From the NCBI GenBank assembly GCA_947493215.1, contig CANLQE010000001.1, forward strand, positions 930,001-994,000: a stretch of 64,000 nucleotides of DNA. Direction: 5' to 3'. The position numbers and the translations under genes were made by a program. The stretch's first letter is position 1. Every line of letters starts with the position of its first letter. This document shows positions 23,119 to 32,221 of this stretch, piece by piece. The notes under the pieces are model-generated. The model had not been told where the DNA came from, searched no databases, and saw only the letters and a program-made list of their open reading frames with translations. Origin of the DNA: an uncultured Sphingomonadaceae bacterium (GTDB lineage: Bacteria > Pseudomonadota > Alphaproteobacteria > Sphingomonadales > Sphingomonadaceae).

Positions 23119-24518
23119 AGCACTTGCTTCCCAAAAGCCTGATCGGCCAGCTTTTGGCGTTGGTTGCGGTGACGCTGTTGATCGCGCAGGGCATCAACAT
23201 TGTGTTGCTTTATCGTGGCGCGCAAAACCAGAAAATTGCGGAAGCCTCCGTTTCGGCAGTGGGCAGGATTACCGGCGAAATCGAACGGATGAATGAACGC
23301 GGCTTTCGCGAACGGCGCCCCCGCCGCGATGACAGGCCGCGCCGGCGCCGGAACCGCCCCAGCGTGACGGCGGAAAGCGCGATTAATGCCGGGCAATCCA
23401 GATTGTCAGTGGTGGAGGAGCGTGCAGCCCTCGGCTTTGAAAATATGGGCGTTGCAGTGTTAGCGGTAGAGGTTGCGCGGGTGGACAGGCTGCCCCCTGC
23501 TATGATCAACAACGTCATTGGACGCGGCCGTGGCAGGCAGCAAACGCTGCGCGCTGTCGGCTATGGCAATAGACCCAATGGAATTGACGGATATGTGCTG
23601 ATGTCTGCGCAAATTGCGGATGGACAATGGATGAACATTGCATCGGTCATTCGGGACCGCAATCCAAAGTTGGTTCGCACATTGCTGTTTCAGACCGCCG
23701 TTATTTATCTGATATTGCTAATCCCGCTCATCTGGCTGGGCCGCAATATATCGCGCCCTTTAAAAGCGCTCACCAAAGCCGCTGAAAATTTTAAACCGGG
23801 AGCGAGCGAGCCGATAGAAGAAAGCGGTCCGCCCGATACGCGGCAGTTAATCGCGGCCTTTAATGAGATGAACGACCGTGTCGGGGCGATGCTGGACGAA
23901 AAGGACGTGATGCTGGGCGCAATCGGCCATGATCTGCGCACCCCGCTCGCGGCGCTGCGTGTCCGGGTGGAAAGCGTCGAGGATGATGCCGAACGCGAAC
24001 GCATGGTCGCCGGGATTGGCGACATGGATCGGACGCTGGATGATATATTGTCGCTGGCGCGCCTGGGCCGGACCAACGACACCGCCGAACCAACCGATAT
24101 CAGCGCCTTGATAGAGATCGTGGCGGACGAATTTACCGATATGGGAGCCGATGTCTCTTTTACACGCAGCGGCCGGATAACCGCCAATATCCGCGCGACT
24201 TTAATCCGCCGTGCCTTACGGAACCTGATCGGCAATGCGGTGGCATATGGAAAGCAAGCAGCGGTTTCTGTGGATAAAGATGGGGATAGGCTGGTGATTC
24301 ATGTGGATGATGAAGGTCCGGGCATTCCCGAGAATCAAATCGCGGCCATGTTCGAGCCCTTTGCCCGCGCTGAAAAGTCGCGCAACCGGGAAACCGGCGG
24401 CTCGGGACTGGGCCTTACGCTGGCCCGGGCCATTGTCCGTGACCATGGCGGCGATATCGTGCTGCAAAACCGGGAAGAGGGCGGATTGCGGGCTTCCCTG
24501 ATCCTCAATCTGGGTTAG
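23115..24518 (+). CDS. Sensor histidine kinase
   Basis: A 467-aa membrane kinase: TM1 about 12-33, periplasmic sensor region about 34-187, TM2 about 188-208, HAMP to about 262, then HisKA with AIGHDLRTPLAALR (His272) and an ATPase domain with NLIGNAVAYG, DEGPGIP and GGSGLGL. The layout is EnvZ-like. An unusual feature is the run of arginines in the periplasmic part (residues 64-81, 10 Arg in 18). Partner of the OmpR-type regulator just upstream. Confidence 0.93.
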   Translation: MKHLLPKSLIGQLLALVAVTLLIAQGINIVLLYRGAQNQKIAEASVSAVGRITGEIERMNERGFRERRPRRDDRPRRRRNRPSVTAESAINAGQSRLSVVEERAALGFENMGVAVLAVEVARVDRLPPAMINNVIGRGRGRQQTLRAVGYGNRPNGIDGYVLMSAQIADGQWMNIASVIRDRNPKLVRTLLFQTAVIYLILLIPLIWLGRNISRPLKALTKAAENFKPGASEPIEESGPPDTRQLIAAFNEMNDRVGAMLDEKDVMLGAIGHDLRTPLAALRVRVESVEDDAERERMVAGIGDMDRTLDDILSLARLGRTNDTAEPTDISALIEIVADEFTDMGADVSFTRSGRITANIRATLIRRALRNLIGNAVAYGKQAAVSVDKDGDRLVIHVDDEGPGIPENQIAAMFEPFARAEKSRNRETGGSGLGLTLARAIVRDHGGDIVLQNREEGGLRASLILNLG

Positions 24519-24527
24519 GCTCCCGGA

Positions 24528-25385
24528 TTATTCCCGGCCTGCCTCCTCTTCCTCTTCCTCTGGCACTCCGCCGGGATGCTGGGCGAGAAATTCGGCCTTG
24601 GCCTTTTCAAACTTGTCCGGGTCCAGCCATTTGAACCTGTCGGGCAGCATCACCCGGCCGCCCTCGACAAAGCGCTGGACCACATCGATAATCTCGTCGG
24701 TAATGCCCTGATGGGTGCGGACATTAATGTTGCGACTGCCAATCTCGCCAATCCGGTCGCTTATGGCCTTAAGCTTTTCCTCCAGCCTGTCCTTGGATGG
24801 CCCCGGCGCCGGGTCGGGCGTGGCGAGCCATTGGGGATAGGCTTTTCGCCCTTCAATCAATTTCGGCGCATCAATATTGGCATCATATATGTGCCCGGCG
24901 GTGTCGGCATGCGCCTCTATCTCCCCGCCATCCACCGTCTTTTGGGCCGGCGCAAAGCGCCCCTGCGCATCACGCCCCGCGCCATTATCGTCGCGCTGGA
25001 TGAGCAGGCGCAGGACGTCATTGGCATGCTTGACGCGCTGACCCACGACCTTGCCGTGATACCAGACATCCTGCTTCTCCCCCTCCACCGCGCGCTTCCA
25101 CGCGACTTCCTCCAGCGGCGTTTTGGCCCGGCGCAGCGCGCGCTCCCACCGCTCGGCAAAATCGGCGTCGCGCTCCCGAAATTTATAGGCGCTGTTCCAG
25201 CTAATCCCCGCCATGCGCGCGGCATCGCGCACACAGCCCGTGCGGCCCAGCGCGGCAATAAAATCATTCTGCCGCTCCACCGTCCAGCCATCATGGCGGA
25301 CCCGATAGGGTTTGGGCGGCGGAGCCTCTGAGGGCGTGGCGGGCAAGCCCGCGGGATGTTCGGGATGGGGGTTGTCGTCTGCCAT
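24528..25385 (-). CDS. Terminase-small-subunit-like HTH protein (orphan)
   Basis: A 285-aa protein. The N-terminal domain (WTVERQNDFIAALGRTG, then AARMAGISWNSAYKFRER) is a helix-turn-helix of the kind seen in phage terminase small subunits. The middle has a conserved YHGKVVGQR segment, and the tail is acidic (EEEEEEAG). Related stand-alone proteins occur in sphingomonad chromosomes without phage genes; none are present here either (no large terminase, portal or capsid gene). DNA-binding is likely; its role is unknown. Confidence 0.6.
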   Translation of the reverse strand: MADDNPHPEHPAGLPATPSEAPPPKPYRVRHDGWTVERQNDFIAALGRTGCVRDAARMAGISWNSAYKFRERDADFAERWERALRRAKTPLEEVAWKRAVEGEKQDVWYHGKVVGQRVKHANDVLRLLIQRDDNGAGRDAQGRFAPAQKTVDGGEIEAHADTAGHIYDANIDAPKLIEGRKAYPQWLATPDPAPGPSKDRLEEKLKAISDRIGEIGSRNINVRTHQGITDEIIDVVQRFVEGGRVMLPDRFKWLDPDKFEKAKAEFLAQHPGGVPEEEEEEAGRE

Positions 25386-25485
25386 GGGGGAATCGGCCCT
25401 TTTGTTCTTTCTTTGTTCCTTTTATTCGGGCCGGTGTATCAAAGAGTGGGGGTTGTAGGAAAGGGGGTTAGAAAAATTTTCTAAT

Positions 25486-26076
25486 CTAGTCTGGCTGGCC
25501 GTCTCGACGGATCAGCTTACAGACGGCGGCCAGCGACAGATAGGCTATGCCCGCCACTATCGCTATGCCAATAAGGCCCGGCAATGGTTCGAGCGGTTTA
25601 ACCGACCAAATAAGGATCAGCCGGTAAAGCACCCATCCATAGATGAGCAGCCCTAAGGCAATTCTGATCCATGAAATGGCGCTCAGCTTATCCAGCCACC
25701 TTTTCTGCCACGATTCATTCTGGGGCAGTGTTCGTGCCTTTGCATAAAACCTGTGGCGCATTTGATAATGATCCCACAACGGCTTGCAGACAAACAGCAT
25801 CATCCCCAGACTGGCCGCATAGGGGATAATATCCATCACTATGGCGGGAAGATCGAATAGTGCCATCGTTATTGTAGCAATCGCGATCACGGCCACCATG
25901 ATCAGCACCGCAATCATTATCCGCTTGAAGTCGAAGGCCATGGCACTGCGATAGCTGGCGATCAGCAGATCGCGCTCTTCCGGCAACAGGAACTTCAATC
26001 CGCGCCATGTCTGGACAGCATAGCCATCCTCAAAGACTGTGAACTCGCGTTCATAATATTTCCATAGTCCGAACAT
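25486..26076 (-). CDS. Four-TM membrane protein, function unknown
   Basis: A 196-aa protein with hydrophobic segments around 53-75, 78-98, 138-157 and 165-187 and a soluble N-terminus (MFGLWKYYEREFTVFEDGY). No family recognised. It stands alone, 62 bp from the phosphatase gene on the same strand, so cotranscription is possible. Confidence 0.55.
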   Translation of the reverse strand: MFGLWKYYEREFTVFEDGYAVQTWRGLKFLLPEERDLLIASYRSAMAFDFKRIMIAVLIMVAVIAIATITMALFDLPAIVMDIIPYAASLGMMLFVCKPLWDHYQMRHRFYAKARTLPQNESWQKRWLDKLSAISWIRIALGLLIYGWVLYRLILIWSVKPLEPLPGLIGIAIVAGIAYLSLAAVCKLIRRDGQPD

Positions 26077-26138
26077 AGGGCAATATTTCTAGGGCGCTTT
26101 GTTGCTAACGCAAGGTTTTTGGCTTTGCTGATGAACTG

Positions 26139-26627
26139 TCACCGGAACGCCAGTCCCACTTGATCAATATACGCCCGTTGCTCTGGTGTGTCTGGCACGG
26201 GTACGCCGCGCGCCTTGCTTGTCAGCGCGACCGCCTCTTCCACCGTATGACCGAAGCCGAGCAGCGCGCAGCAAACGGCCATTCCGGACCGACCAATTCC
26301 AGCCCTGCAATGCACGGCAACGTCTTCGGCATTCCGGAGTCTTGTAATGATATCGGTAACCAGATTTTGGAAAGGCGCTTGTTCGGGTAGCCCGCGATCC
26401 GTTATGGGAAACTGGACAAAATCCATTTCGGTTGCGAGACATATCGCGCCCTCATCGACCAGAGAAAGCTCTGATGCCTCATGCGGTTCCAGCATCGAGA
26501 TGACTGTGTTGATTCCGATGGCCCGATAATGTGCCATATCCTCTCGCAACCATTCGCCGGATGGCTTGGGCATGATGAATAGATTGCCCGGTAATTGTGG
26601 GGCTACGAGATATATTGATGGCTTCAT
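26139..26627 (-). CDS. Dual-specificity / tyrosine protein phosphatase
   Basis: A 162-aa cysteine phosphatase. The P-loop is HCRAGIGRSG (His106, Cys107, Arg113) and the general acid lies in ITDRGLP (Asp77). It hydrolyses phosphoester bonds through a Cys-phosphate intermediate; the natural substrate (protein, lipid or nucleotide) is unknown. The short length and the GIGRSGM loop fit the atypical dual-specificity group. The 11-mer AACTGTCACCG occurs both at its 3' end (26134) and upstream of it (26674). Confidence 0.88.
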   Translation of the reverse strand: MKPSIYLVAPQLPGNLFIMPKPSGEWLREDMAHYRAIGINTVISMLEPHEASELSLVDEGAICLATEMDFVQFPITDRGLPEQAPFQNLVTDIITRLRNAEDVAVHCRAGIGRSGMAVCCALLGFGHTVEEAVALTSKARGVPVPDTPEQRAYIDQVGLAFR

Positions 26628-26663
26628 GGATGAAGTGCTTCCTGTGCGCTCCTAGAAGTTGCA

Positions 26664-26776
26664 GGATTTAGTAAACTGTCACCGTAATCGACCGTAATCG
26701 TAACTTGCGTATGTTGATGTGGGCGAGGCTGGTAAAGAGAATATCTGATTAGTGGATTCAGTAAGCTATAACCGTA
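26664..26776 (+). repeat. Imperfect 23-bp direct repeats upstream of the ATPase-TOPRIM gene
   Basis: GGATTTAGTAAACTGTCACC... (26664-26686) recurs as GGATTCAGTAAGCTATAACC... (26754-26776), matching at 19 of 23 positions and 90 bp apart. A perfect tandem ACCGTAATCG pair (26681-26700) lies next to the first copy. These may be remnants of the insertion or regulatory sites. Confidence 0.45.
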
Positions 26777-26853
26777 GTGGAGTTTTATCTTGCGTCAAAA
26801 GGTCCAATGTATCAACAAAGTAAGAAAAGTAGTTTTAATTATTGGGGGTCAAA

Positions 26854-28635
26854 ATGAAGTTAGTTTTTCGAAGTAACTATATATCAATTGGTCAAGTAAA
26901 TACTCCAGAACTTCCAAAATTTACAGTTTTAACCGGACTCAATGGAGCCGGAAAGACTCATCTCCTTAAGGCAATACAATCAGGTGCCATTGAGGCGGAG
27001 GGCACAATTCAACCCAAAATAAAGTATTTCAACTTCATCGACTTCAGGGTCAACGAAGCTGGTGGACAGACTGGAATGCAAATCGCGCAACAAGCCAAGA
27101 ATGCCATACAGATATTAATGGGACAAGGGGGAAATCCGAAAGTCAATTGGATTGCAACGGCACAGAGTATTTATAACCAGTCATTTACTGCGGGTGTTCA
27201 AAATTCAGCGCAGATATTGGATACTATTCAAGCGGAAGAATTTCGTTTCTGGGATAAAGAAAACCAAGAAATTCCGGACAGTGTTGGGAAATCGATTTCT
27301 GGTTATGAGCAAAAGATTGAAGCACAAATATTTGATAATCCGAACTTTCGAAAAAATCCTGACTTTAGGTCAATTATTTATTCCATAAGAAAATATGGTA
27401 GGCCGGTTCATACGCTTAACGATTCAGATTTTGAAAAAATGTACTATCCTTTCTCAAATGGAGCAAACCACCTTGCGGTATCTCTGGGATCGTTATTTGC
27501 TAGATATAAGGTTCAGCAATTTTTATGGGCCCTCAGGCAATTTAATGAAAATGGAGATAAAGCGTTTTTCTTTAACGAATTGATGGAAGAGTATGAAAAA
27601 TTACACATCAAACCTTGGGACACAATAAATGAAATAATGAGTAGTATTCATGAATTAGGTGGATCTAGTTCTGTGTTTAACTTCCGAATTACAGACCCTT
27701 CATCAGATAAGATCGACTTTGAAAACCATCAATCATATTCTTTTAGCCCTCAAATTATCGACAAAAAATTTGGGATTCCAAGAGGCTTCGCAGCACTGTC
27801 GTCTGGAGAACAAGTCCTTTTCGCGTTAGTTCTTTCGATTTTTCAATCCGAAGATTTTTTTGAGTTACCAAAGATATTACTGTTGGATGAGGTGGACGCT
27901 TCATTGCACCCATCAATGGTTAAAGCGCTATTGGGTACACTTAAGAAGGTGTTTGTTGATCGGGGAGTTGAAGTGATTTTGGCGACTCATTCTCCAACAA
28001 CTGTTTCTTTGTGCGACGCCGAGAGCGTTCACGTAATCGAACGAAATCGAACGAACATTACTATCCGTCATGTTGGCCAAGACGACGCTCTAAGTATCGT
28101 TTCGGAAGGATTTGCGACTCTTGGTGATGGGAGTATGGCATTTAACCAAGTGCAAGAAGGCAAGGTCAACATCCTAACTGAAGGGCGAAACATTAAATTT
28201 CTCGAAAAGTATTTCCAGCTCAAAAATATCGATCAATGCAATTTTGTTGAAGGGTTGGTAGATAAAACAGGGACATCTCAGTTGGACAAATATGTCGATA
28301 TACTTGTTGCACTTAATCCAAAACCACCATTTCTGGTGATCTACGATTGCGATGCCAAACCGAGGTCTGGAGACAAAAAGATAAAGGCAATGTCTTTTCC
28401 CAAAAATACTAACAACAAGCTTGCAAAAAAGGGCATAGAGAACATGTTTCCGGAAGAAATTTTTCCGGATGAATTATTACATAAAAGTGATCATCCAGAC
28501 AGAGGCCGGACAAGATCGTTCGTTGAAGAAAAGAAACTCGATTTTGAAACATTGGTGCTCGAGAGGTCGAAACTTGAAGATTTCGTGCTATTCGATTTTT
28601 TGCCGGACATAATAGATGATCTTTTGCTACAGTAA
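26854..28635 (+). CDS. OLD-like ATPase with C-terminal TOPRIM/DUF4435-type domain
   Basis: A 593-aa protein. The N-terminal ABC-type ATPase has Walker A GLNGAGKT (28-35), signature LSSGEQ (315-320), Walker B ILLLDEVDASLHP (341-353) and the switch His in ATHS (377-380). The C-terminal part has TOPRIM-like acid residues: Glu443 (LTEGRN) and Asp498/Asp500 (YDCDAK), then a KGIENMF motif. This order is that of OLD-family nucleases, which include GajA and other phage-defence effectors. It stands alone, is much AT-richer than its neighbours and is probably horizontally acquired. GGGGG precedes ATG 26854. Cleavage activity and defence are inferred. Confidence 0.8.
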   Translation: MKLVFRSNYISIGQVNTPELPKFTVLTGLNGAGKTHLLKAIQSGAIEAEGTIQPKIKYFNFIDFRVNEAGGQTGMQIAQQAKNAIQILMGQGGNPKVNWIATAQSIYNQSFTAGVQNSAQILDTIQAEEFRFWDKENQEIPDSVGKSISGYEQKIEAQIFDNPNFRKNPDFRSIIYSIRKYGRPVHTLNDSDFEKMYYPFSNGANHLAVSLGSLFARYKVQQFLWALRQFNENGDKAFFFNELMEEYEKLHIKPWDTINEIMSSIHELGGSSSVFNFRITDPSSDKIDFENHQSYSFSPQIIDKKFGIPRGFAALSSGEQVLFALVLSIFQSEDFFELPKILLLDEVDASLHPSMVKALLGTLKKVFVDRGVEVILATHSPTTVSLCDAESVHVIERNRTNITIRHVGQDDALSIVSEGFATLGDGSMAFNQVQEGKVNILTEGRNIKFLEKYFQLKNIDQCNFVEGLVDKTGTSQLDKYVDILVALNPKPPFLVIYDCDAKPRSGDKKIKAMSFPKNTNNKLAKKGIENMFPEEIFPDELLHKSDHPDRGRTRSFVEEKKLDFETLVLERSKLEDFVLFDFLPDIIDDLLLQ

Positions 28636-28844
28636 CTGAATTCTTCAATAATTAGATAACATCTCGGCAAATTGGGCTTGCCCTCCCATTGCCTCTCCGA
28701 CACCCATGGTCTAAAGCGCTCCAGAATCACTTTTTAGTGGATTATCAACTCGCTGGACGCACCTGCTTCCCCTCCGCCTTTGCTAAAAGCTTCGGCGGAC
28801 AGGCTCCACCCGGCAACAACGATTTAAATACGGAGCAACAATTT

Positions 28845-31523
28845 ATGACCACCACCGGACAAGACTCGCTGGGCACGCGCTCGACCCTCTCGGTTAATGG
28901 CACCAACTATGCCTATTATTCGCTCGCCAAGGCGGCGGAGAAGCTCGGGAATATTGATCACCTGCCTTATACGCTGAAAGTCTTGCTCGAAAATATGCTG
29001 CGCTTTGAAGATGGCGGCCATACGGTCGCGGCCAAGGACGCGCAAGCGGTGGTCGACTGGCAGAAAGAGGCGAAGAGCAGCGCGGAAATTCAATATCGTC
29101 CGGCCCGCGTTTTGATGCAGGATTTTACCGGCGTTCCAGCCGTTGTTGACCTCGCCGCGATGCGCGACGGGATCAAGGCTTTGGGCGGCGACGCGCAAAA
29201 GATTAACCCGCAGGTGCCGGTGCATCTGGTGATTGACCATTCGGTCATGGTCGACGAATTTGGCACGCCGCAAGCGTTTGAAAATAACGTGGCGCTGGAA
29301 TATCAGCGCAATATGGAGCGCTATGAGTTCCTGAAATGGGGATCGAAGGCGTTTGACAATTTCTCGGTTGTGCCTCCCGGAACCGGTATTTGCCATCAGG
29401 TGAATCTGGAAAATATTGCCAAAGCAGTATGGTCGTCCAAGGACGCAAATGGCGAAATGGTCGCCTATCCCGATACATGTGTCGGCACCGACAGCCATAC
29501 GACGATGATCAATGGCCTGGGCGTGCTCGGCTGGGGCGTGGGCGGTATTGAGGCGGAAGCCGCGATGCTGGGCCAGCCGGTATCGATGCTGATCCCCGAA
29601 GTGGTCGGGTTTAAACTCACCGGCGAGCTGGCCGAGGGTATTACCGCGACTGATCTGGTGCTGACCTGTGTGCAGATGCTGCGCGCTGTGGGCGTGGTCG
29701 GGCGCTTTGTGGAATTTTACGGTCCGGGCGTGGCGGCCTTGTCGCTTGCCGATCGCGCGACCATTGCCAATATGGCGCCGGAATATGGCGCGACCTGCGG
29801 TTACTTCCCGATTGATGACAAGACGCTGGATTATCTGCGCCTGACGGGTCGTAGCGAAGCGGACATTGCGCTGACCGAAGCCTATGCCAAGGAACAGGGT
29901 TTCTGGCGGCTCGATGAAGCGAAAGACGCGATTTATTCGAACAAGCTGGAACTGGATATGACCAGCGTGGTGCCGTCTTTGTCGGGGCCGAAATTGCCGC
30001 AACAACGCGTGTCTATGGCGGATCTCGACGAGAGCTTTAACCGCGATCTGGGCGAAGTCTTTGGCCGCAATGATGACGCGGGCCGGGTGGCTGTGGATGG
30101 CAGCGATTATGATTTTGGCCATGGCGATGTGGCCATTGCCGCGATTACGTCCTGCACCAATACGTCCAACCCCAGCGTGCTGATTGCCGCAGGGCTCGTG
30201 GCGCGTAAGGCGCGGGAGCGGGGCTTGCAGCGCAAACCTTGGGTGAAGAGCAGTCTTGCGCCGGGGTCTCAGGTGGTGACGGATTATCTCGACAAGGCGG
30301 GGCTTTCGGAAGACCTGAACTATCTTGGCTTTAATCTGGTGGGCTATGGTTGCACGACCTGCATCGGGAACAGCGGGCCTTTGCCGCCAGCGATTTCCAA
30401 GGCGATTAATGACAATAGTATCGTTGCGGCGAGCGTTTTGTCCGGCAATCGCAACTTTGAAGGCCGTGTGTCTCAGGATGTGCAGGCGAACTATTTGGCT
30501 TCGCCGCCGCTGGTGGTTGCCTATGCGCTGAAAGGCACGGTGCGTGAGGATATGTATGAAACGCCGATCGGGCAGGGCAGCGATGGCGAAGATGTTTTCT
30601 TGCGCGATATCTGGCCGACCAATGATGAAGTAAACGAAGCCATGGGCGGCGCGGTCAATCGCGAGATGTTCATGAGCCGCTATGCCGACGTCTATAAGGG
30701 CGATGCGGCGTGGCAGGATATCGATGTGACCGGCGGCGACACCTATCAGTGGCGTGCGGGGAGTACTTATGTGGCCAATCCGCCTTACTTTGACGGCATG
30801 ACGATGACGCCGGAGCCGGTTGGGGACATAGTTGACGCTAAGACACTGGCAGTATTGGGAGATTCGATCACAACCGATCATATTTCGCCCGCCGGCGCGA
30901 TCAAGGAAGATTCGCCCGCAGGCGAGTATCTCCGCGACCATCAGGTGGCTAAGGCGGACTTCAACAGCTACGGCAGCCGCCGCGGAAACCACGATGTGAT
31001 GATGCGCGGAACTTTCGCCAACATCCGCATCAAGAACGAAATGGCAGACGGCAAAGAAGGCGGCCTAACCAAATATAACGGCGAGATCATGCCAATATAC
31101 GACGCCGCCATGCGCCACAAAGCCGACGGCAATGACCTGGTTGTCATTGGCGGTGAGCAATATGGTACCGGCTCTTCCCGCGACTGGGCCGCGAAAGGCA
31201 CGAACTTGCTGGGCGTGCGCGCTGTGATTGTGGAAAGCTACGAGCGTATTCACCGGAGCAATCTGGTCGGTATGGGCGTGTTGCCGCTGCAATTTGTCGA
31301 AGGCGTTGATCGCAATACACTGAAGCTTGATGGCAGCGAAAGCTTCACCATCAAGGGTGTTGCGAGCCTTAGCCCCTTGCAGAATCTGGAAGTCGAGATG
31401 ACCCGTGCGGATGGTTCAACGGAAACGTTCAACACGCTCTGCCGGATCGATACCGCCAACGAGATGGAATATTTCCTCAACGGCGGCATCCTGCATTACG
31501 TGCTGCGGAATCTGGCAGGGTAG
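28845..31523 (+). CDS. acnA: Aconitate hydratase AcnA
   Basis: An 892-aa enzyme that interconverts citrate and isocitrate in the TCA cycle using a [4Fe-4S] cluster. Cluster cysteines lie in TSCTNTSN and GCTTCIGNSGPL, and the swivel domain contains GSSRDWAAKGTNLLG. Length fits the AcnA/IRP type (about 890 aa). ATG 28845 was chosen because homology starts with MTTTGQDSLGTRSTL and GGAG precedes it; the frame continues upstream without homology. It returns to host-like base composition right after the AT-rich ATPase gene. Confidence 0.97.
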   Translation: MTTTGQDSLGTRSTLSVNGTNYAYYSLAKAAEKLGNIDHLPYTLKVLLENMLRFEDGGHTVAAKDAQAVVDWQKEAKSSAEIQYRPARVLMQDFTGVPAVVDLAAMRDGIKALGGDAQKINPQVPVHLVIDHSVMVDEFGTPQAFENNVALEYQRNMERYEFLKWGSKAFDNFSVVPPGTGICHQVNLENIAKAVWSSKDANGEMVAYPDTCVGTDSHTTMINGLGVLGWGVGGIEAEAAMLGQPVSMLIPEVVGFKLTGELAEGITATDLVLTCVQMLRAVGVVGRFVEFYGPGVAALSLADRATIANMAPEYGATCGYFPIDDKTLDYLRLTGRSEADIALTEAYAKEQGFWRLDEAKDAIYSNKLELDMTSVVPSLSGPKLPQQRVSMADLDESFNRDLGEVFGRNDDAGRVAVDGSDYDFGHGDVAIAAITSCTNTSNPSVLIAAGLVARKARERGLQRKPWVKSSLAPGSQVVTDYLDKAGLSEDLNYLGFNLVGYGCTTCIGNSGPLPPAISKAINDNSIVAASVLSGNRNFEGRVSQDVQANYLASPPLVVAYALKGTVREDMYETPIGQGSDGEDVFLRDIWPTNDEVNEAMGGAVNREMFMSRYADVYKGDAAWQDIDVTGGDTYQWRAGSTYVANPPYFDGMTMTPEPVGDIVDAKTLAVLGDSITTDHISPAGAIKEDSPAGEYLRDHQVAKADFNSYGSRRGNHDVMMRGTFANIRIKNEMADGKEGGLTKYNGEIMPIYDAAMRHKADGNDLVVIGGEQYGTGSSRDWAAKGTNLLGVRAVIVESYERIHRSNLVGMGVLPLQFVEGVDRNTLKLDGSESFTIKGVASLSPLQNLEVEMTRADGSTETFNTLCRIDTANEMEYFLNGGILHYVLRNLAG

Positions 31524-31567
31524 AACCTTCCGCTAATTTGTGCATAGTCGGGGCATAGGAGAAACCC

Positions 31568-32221
31568 ATGCCCCGACTGCGCGAAATTCCTCGGTCAGAA
31601 GTGACCGACGACTATGTCCTCGGCCTTTACACCATGTTGTTCGGGGACCGCGATCCGGTGAGTGATCCGGGCACGGCAACAGGCACACCGGGCAATTGGT
31701 GGACCGTCTTTGCGCAAGTCCCCGACGCTTTCAAACATACGACGGAGGGTTTCGGTTTTTACCGCTCGCCCAATCGTGAGCTCGATCCGAAGCTCCGTGA
31801 ACTCGGCCAAATCCGCGCGGGCTATGCCGTGGGATCGAAATTTGTTTATTCGCAGCATAGCAAGGCGATGCGCTTTGAAGGCTATTCGGAAGAGCAAGTC
31901 AAAGCCATTCCCAATTGGTCTGTGGCGGATTGTTTCAGTCCGGTGGACCGTGCTGTCCTCGCTTACACGGATTGTTTGGTGTTGGAGCAGGGCCGCGTGC
32001 CCGATGGTGTTTTCAAGACACTGAAAGAGCATTTGTCCGAGGTCGAGATACTCGAACTTACTTACATCACCTGCACCTATATGATGCACGCGGTGATGAG
32101 CAAGGCGCTGCGGCTGGAATTTGATGACGTCGACGAGCGCATCGTCGAAGTGCCAGCGCCGGAAGACGCGACGGCAGATGTCATGGGCATGGTAGATAAA
32201 CGGAAGGACGCGAACACATGA
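31568..32221 (+). CDS. Carboxymuconolactone decarboxylase/AhpD-like protein without CxxC
   Basis: A 217-aa helical protein of the CMD/AhpD fold: LRELGQIRAGYAVGSKFVYSQH around residues 77-98 is the position where AhpD has its CxxC and His; here cysteines are absent (VYSQH keeps the His), so a peroxidase mechanism is ruled out. It overlaps the following VOC gene by 4 bp, hinting at a joint catabolic step, perhaps on an aromatic-derived lactone or diketone. The substrate is unknown. Confidence 0.78.
   Translation: MPRLREIPRSEVTDDYVLGLYTMLFGDRDPVSDPGTATGTPGNWWTVFAQVPDAFKHTTEGFGFYRSPNRELDPKLRELGQIRAGYAVGSKFVYSQHSKAMRFEGYSEEQVKAIPNWSVADCFSPVDRAVLAYTDCLVLEQGRVPDGVFKTLKEHLSEVEILELTYITCTYMMHAVMSKALRLEFDDVDERIVEVPAPEDATADVMGMVDKRKDANT

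Noticed and set aside
24528-25385. A prophage signalled by a terminase-like gene
   Set aside because: No large terminase, portal, capsid, tail, lysis or integrase gene is nearby; neighbours are ordinary chromosomal genes.
26134-26627. Phosphatase and ATPase-TOPRIM as one defence operon
   Set aside because: They are divergently oriented and differ in base composition; only the repeats between them hint at a link.
28824-30992. A 722-codon open frame on the minus strand
   Set aside because: It is antisense to acnA, whose protein matches aconitase along its full length. The antisense product is His/Arg/Ile-rich with no recognisable domain, as expected from a GC-skewed codon pattern.
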